NCBI GenBank assembly: GCA_019192455.1
Contig: JAHCML010000003.1
Span: 863,189 to 927,188, forward strand
DNA length: 64,000 bases
Reading direction: 5' to 3'
Origin: Alphaproteobacteria bacterium SS10
GTDB taxonomy: Bacteria > Pseudomonadota > Alphaproteobacteria > TMED2
How positions within the stretch are numbered: the stretch's first letter is position 1; the number at the start of each line of letters is the position of its first letter. The notes beneath the pieces were generated by a model. It had not been told where the DNA came from. It saw only the letters and a program-made list of their open reading frames with translations, and did no database searches. The translations under genes were made by a program, and so were the position numbers. This document shows positions 62,257 to 64,000 of the stretch, piece after piece.

Positions 62257-63126
62257 ATGCTCACAGACCGCTCCACCCTTAAATCTGCCTCTAAACCACT
62301 TTCAGCCGTGGTCGCAGTGCTTGCCCTTGGTTTTGGCGCCAGTGCAATTGCGGCACCGGTTAGCAATCAGGCGGGTGAGGGGATTGCCGATCTGTTCCAG
62401 CCGCATAAGGCTATCTATCAGCTGAAGATGACGGCGGTTCGTAACCTGCAGCGGATCAGCTCGGTTAGCGGTGAGATGTTCTTCGAGTGGGGCGATGCCT
62501 GTGAGGCGTGGACCACGACCCAGAAGTTCCAACTCGACTACGCTTATGTTGAAGGGGCGGGCCAGAAGTTCGTCAGCGACTATTCATCCTGGGAAGCGAA
62601 GGATGGGGAGACATTCTCCTTCACCTCCAAAAACCTCAGCAATGGCCGGGTGAACAAGGTTTACCGCGGCAGTGCAGAGCGAGCCAACAGCGGTCGAGGT
62701 GAGGCTGATTTTAGCCGTCCTGAGGAAAAGCAGATCGCCATTCCACGCGGTTTCCTTTTCCCGTCGGAACACACCTTTAAGCTGCTTGAGGCGGCCAAGG
62801 ATGGCCGGAAAATCTTTGGCGCCACCATGTTCGATGGCTCTGATGATCAGGGGCCAGTGCTTGTGAATGCCGTGATCGGTAAGCGGGTTGATGCGCTGGA
62901 TGAGGCGGAAGAGGATAACCCAGCCTTACGTGAGCCGGGCTGGTCGGTGCGCATGGCGTTCTTCGACACGCAGGGTGACAATAGCGATAGCACCTCAGCG
63001 AATTATGAGATGACCGTGACCCTGCTCGAGAATGGGATCGTTCGCGATCTGGCCATCGACTACGATGATTTCTCACTGGCCGGTGAGTTGGTGACGATCG
63101 ATACGCTAGAGCCTTGCTCGAACTGA
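62257..63126 (+). CDS. cell envelope integrity protein EipB (DUF1849)
   Basis: A 289-residue periplasmic protein with a signal peptide (residues 1-33, after which Ala-Pro-Val starts the mature chain). The family opens with His-Lys-Ala-Ile-Tyr-Gln-Leu and has a conserved pair of cysteines forming a disulfide, seen here as Cys82 and Cys287. In Brucella and other alphaproteobacteria EipB folds as a beta spiral and maintains the envelope under stress. No strong ribosome-binding site is visible, and a large hairpin ends just upstream of the ATG. It converges with dinB, 3 bases apart. Confidence 0.9.
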   Translation: MLTDRSTLKSASKPLSAVVAVLALGFGASAIAAPVSNQAGEGIADLFQPHKAIYQLKMTAVRNLQRISSVSGEMFFEWGDACEAWTTTQKFQLDYAYVEGAGQKFVSDYSSWEAKDGETFSFTSKNLSNGRVNKVYRGSAERANSGRGEADFSRPEEKQIAIPRGFLFPSEHTFKLLEAAKDGRKIFGATMFDGSDDQGPVLVNAVIGKRVDALDEAEEDNPALREPGWSVRMAFFDTQGDNSDSTSANYEMTVTLLENGIVRDLAIDYDDFSLAGELVTIDTLEPCSN

Positions 63127-63129
63127 TCG

Positions 63130-64000
63130 CTATTTCTTCCCGCGCCCACCTTCTTTAAGCGAGCGGCCCTTCATTACCGCATCGGCACCCATGCGATCCC
63201 GCAATCCCTGCATCAAATCTTCCAGCTTGCGCCGGTCACTCTCCGCCGCAAAGGCCGGGTTGGCGGCGTCCAGATCGTCAAACAGCAGATCCTGTGGCGC
63301 TTGCTGATCAACATCCTCAACCGGGATGTCCAGGCCAATGCCGAGCAGTCTGAAGGCGGTGCCATCAGCCTCGCGATACAGCATAGGATGCGCTGCCTGA
63401 TAAAGGCTTTCTGCAGTTCTGATATCAACCGGCAGGGTTTGGCTGCGGGTTCGTAATTTGAAGCTCGCTGTCTTGAGTTTCAGGACGACGGTGCGGCCCT
63501 CTAGCTCTTTCTCACGCAGGCGGTCCGCCAGTCTTTCGCATAGCCGCCATAGCTCGCCGGCGAGGGCGGCCGGATCCCGGATATCCTCATTAAACGTTGT
63601 TTCAGATGAAACGCTTTTGGTTGCCCGCTCCGGGCTGACATCACGGGCATCCCGGCCCCATGATAGTTGATGCAGGCGCTTGCCCATCTTGCCATAGCGC
63701 TGCTCCAGCTTGCCCATTGGGGCGTTGCGGAGGTCGCGCAGGGTTTTGAAGCCATCGCGATGCAGCTTCTCAGCCATCTTCTTACCCACGCCCCAGATGA
63801 TGCTCACAGGCTTATCGGCGAGGAAGTCTTCAGCCTCCGCTAACCCGATCACGCTAAAGCCACGCGGTTTGTCGAGTTCTGATGCGATCTTGGCGAGGAA
63901 CTTGTTGGGGGCTAGGCCAATGGACACCGTGATCCCGTGGGTGGCTTCAATATCCAGGGCTAGTTGGGCGAGGGTGGCGGCTGGGGTCCGTTTGTGCAGG
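63130..64000 (-). CDS. dinB: DNA polymerase IV (N-terminus beyond window)
   Basis: The C-terminal 289 residues of a Y-family translesion polymerase. Visible parts are Ser-Ile-Gly-Leu-Ala-Pro-Asn-Lys-Phe-Leu-Ala-Lys-Ile-Ala-Ser-Glu, helix-hairpin-helix thumb residues Trp-Gly-Val-Gly-Lys, and the little finger domain. The frame continues uninterrupted to base 64000, so the catalytic N-terminus with its Asp and Asp-Glu residues lies outside. The last 20 residues are Lys/Arg/Gly-rich rather than a canonical beta-clamp motif; the QLxLF-like element may be the Gln-Asp-Leu-Leu-Phe near the end. Confidence 0.92.
   Translation of the reverse strand, partial: LHKRTPAATLAQLALDIEATHGITVSIGLAPNKFLAKIASELDKPRGFSVIGLAEAEDFLADKPVSIIWGVGKKMAEKLHRDGFKTLRDLRNAPMGKLEQRYGKMGKRLHQLSWGRDARDVSPERATKSVSSETTFNEDIRDPAALAGELWRLCERLADRLREKELEGRTVVLKLKTASFKLRTRSQTLPVDIRTAESLYQAAHPMLYREADGTAFRLLGIGLDIPVEDVDQQAPQDLLFDDLDAANPAFAAESDRRKLEDLMQGLRDRMGADAVMKGRSLKEGGRGKK

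Overview
The window is 64 kb of chromosome from an alphaproteobacterium, probably of the Rhodospirillales or a related free-living, likely aquatic, lineage. This is inferred from gene content and order: a zinc-ligand-free ribosomal protein L36, a DUF1849/EipB envelope protein, purD beside xseA, rnd divergent from aspS, sua5 followed by an FAD oxidase, glnE beside bcp, and tyrS divergent from anmK. Coding density is high, with many 4-base ATGA/GTGA overlaps. No phage, transposase, CRISPR array or rRNA was seen.

Layout. 0-1.4 kb: tail of a truncated gene and two small envelope genes. 1.5-8.1 kb: an M16 protease pair, pgi and a nuclease-type mutL. 8.0-11.4 kb: a translationally coupled minus-strand run (23S pseudouridine synthase, rsmD, PAP2 membrane protein) divergent from tadA. 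11.5-13 kb: a secreted RTX protein. 13-17.5 kb: purD, xseA, a methyltransferase and rpmJ. 17.5-25.3 kb: dld, a DUF2142 membrane protein, sua5 with a GlcD-type oxidase, a ParA ATPase, a membrane protein and bcp. 25.3-36 kb: glnE, a giant YhdP/AsmA-like protein, DUF5996, CPA2 antiporter with pirin, and a GYF-RDD protein. 36-39.3 kb: tyrS, anmK and a hydrolase. 39.6-44.5 kb: a sulfur-handling block (cysE, cysteine desulfurase, 2Fe-2S ferredoxin, mnmA) with two unknown genes.

44.5-50 kb is the most accessory-looking part. It holds an unrecognised protein with a strikingly structured leader, a patatin-like phospholipase, an elongator tRNA-Met, and small membrane proteins. It also holds a cyclic-nucleotide-binding gene frameshifted in a G8 run, and a membrane protein built from an internal duplication and flanked by two copies of a GST gene's 3' end. 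50-55 kb: an mdaB-gst operon divergent from an HxlR regulator, a LysR regulator divergent from two methyltransferases, a ChrR-like double cupin, and a sugar dehydrogenase broken by one in-frame TGA. 56-64 kb: a REC-GGDEF-EAL protein with degenerate motifs, rnd, aspS, a methyltransferase, eipB behind a large three-tier hairpin, and the start-truncated dinB.

Most genes are housekeeping (translation and RNA modification, mismatch repair, exonuclease VII, nitrogen control, sulfur transfer, envelope upkeep). No complete new system can be proven from the sequence alone. The leads most worth checking are the unknown-protein/patatin locus with its leader structures, the eipB leader hairpin, the repeat-flanked duplicated membrane gene, and the three decayed or frame-disrupted genes.
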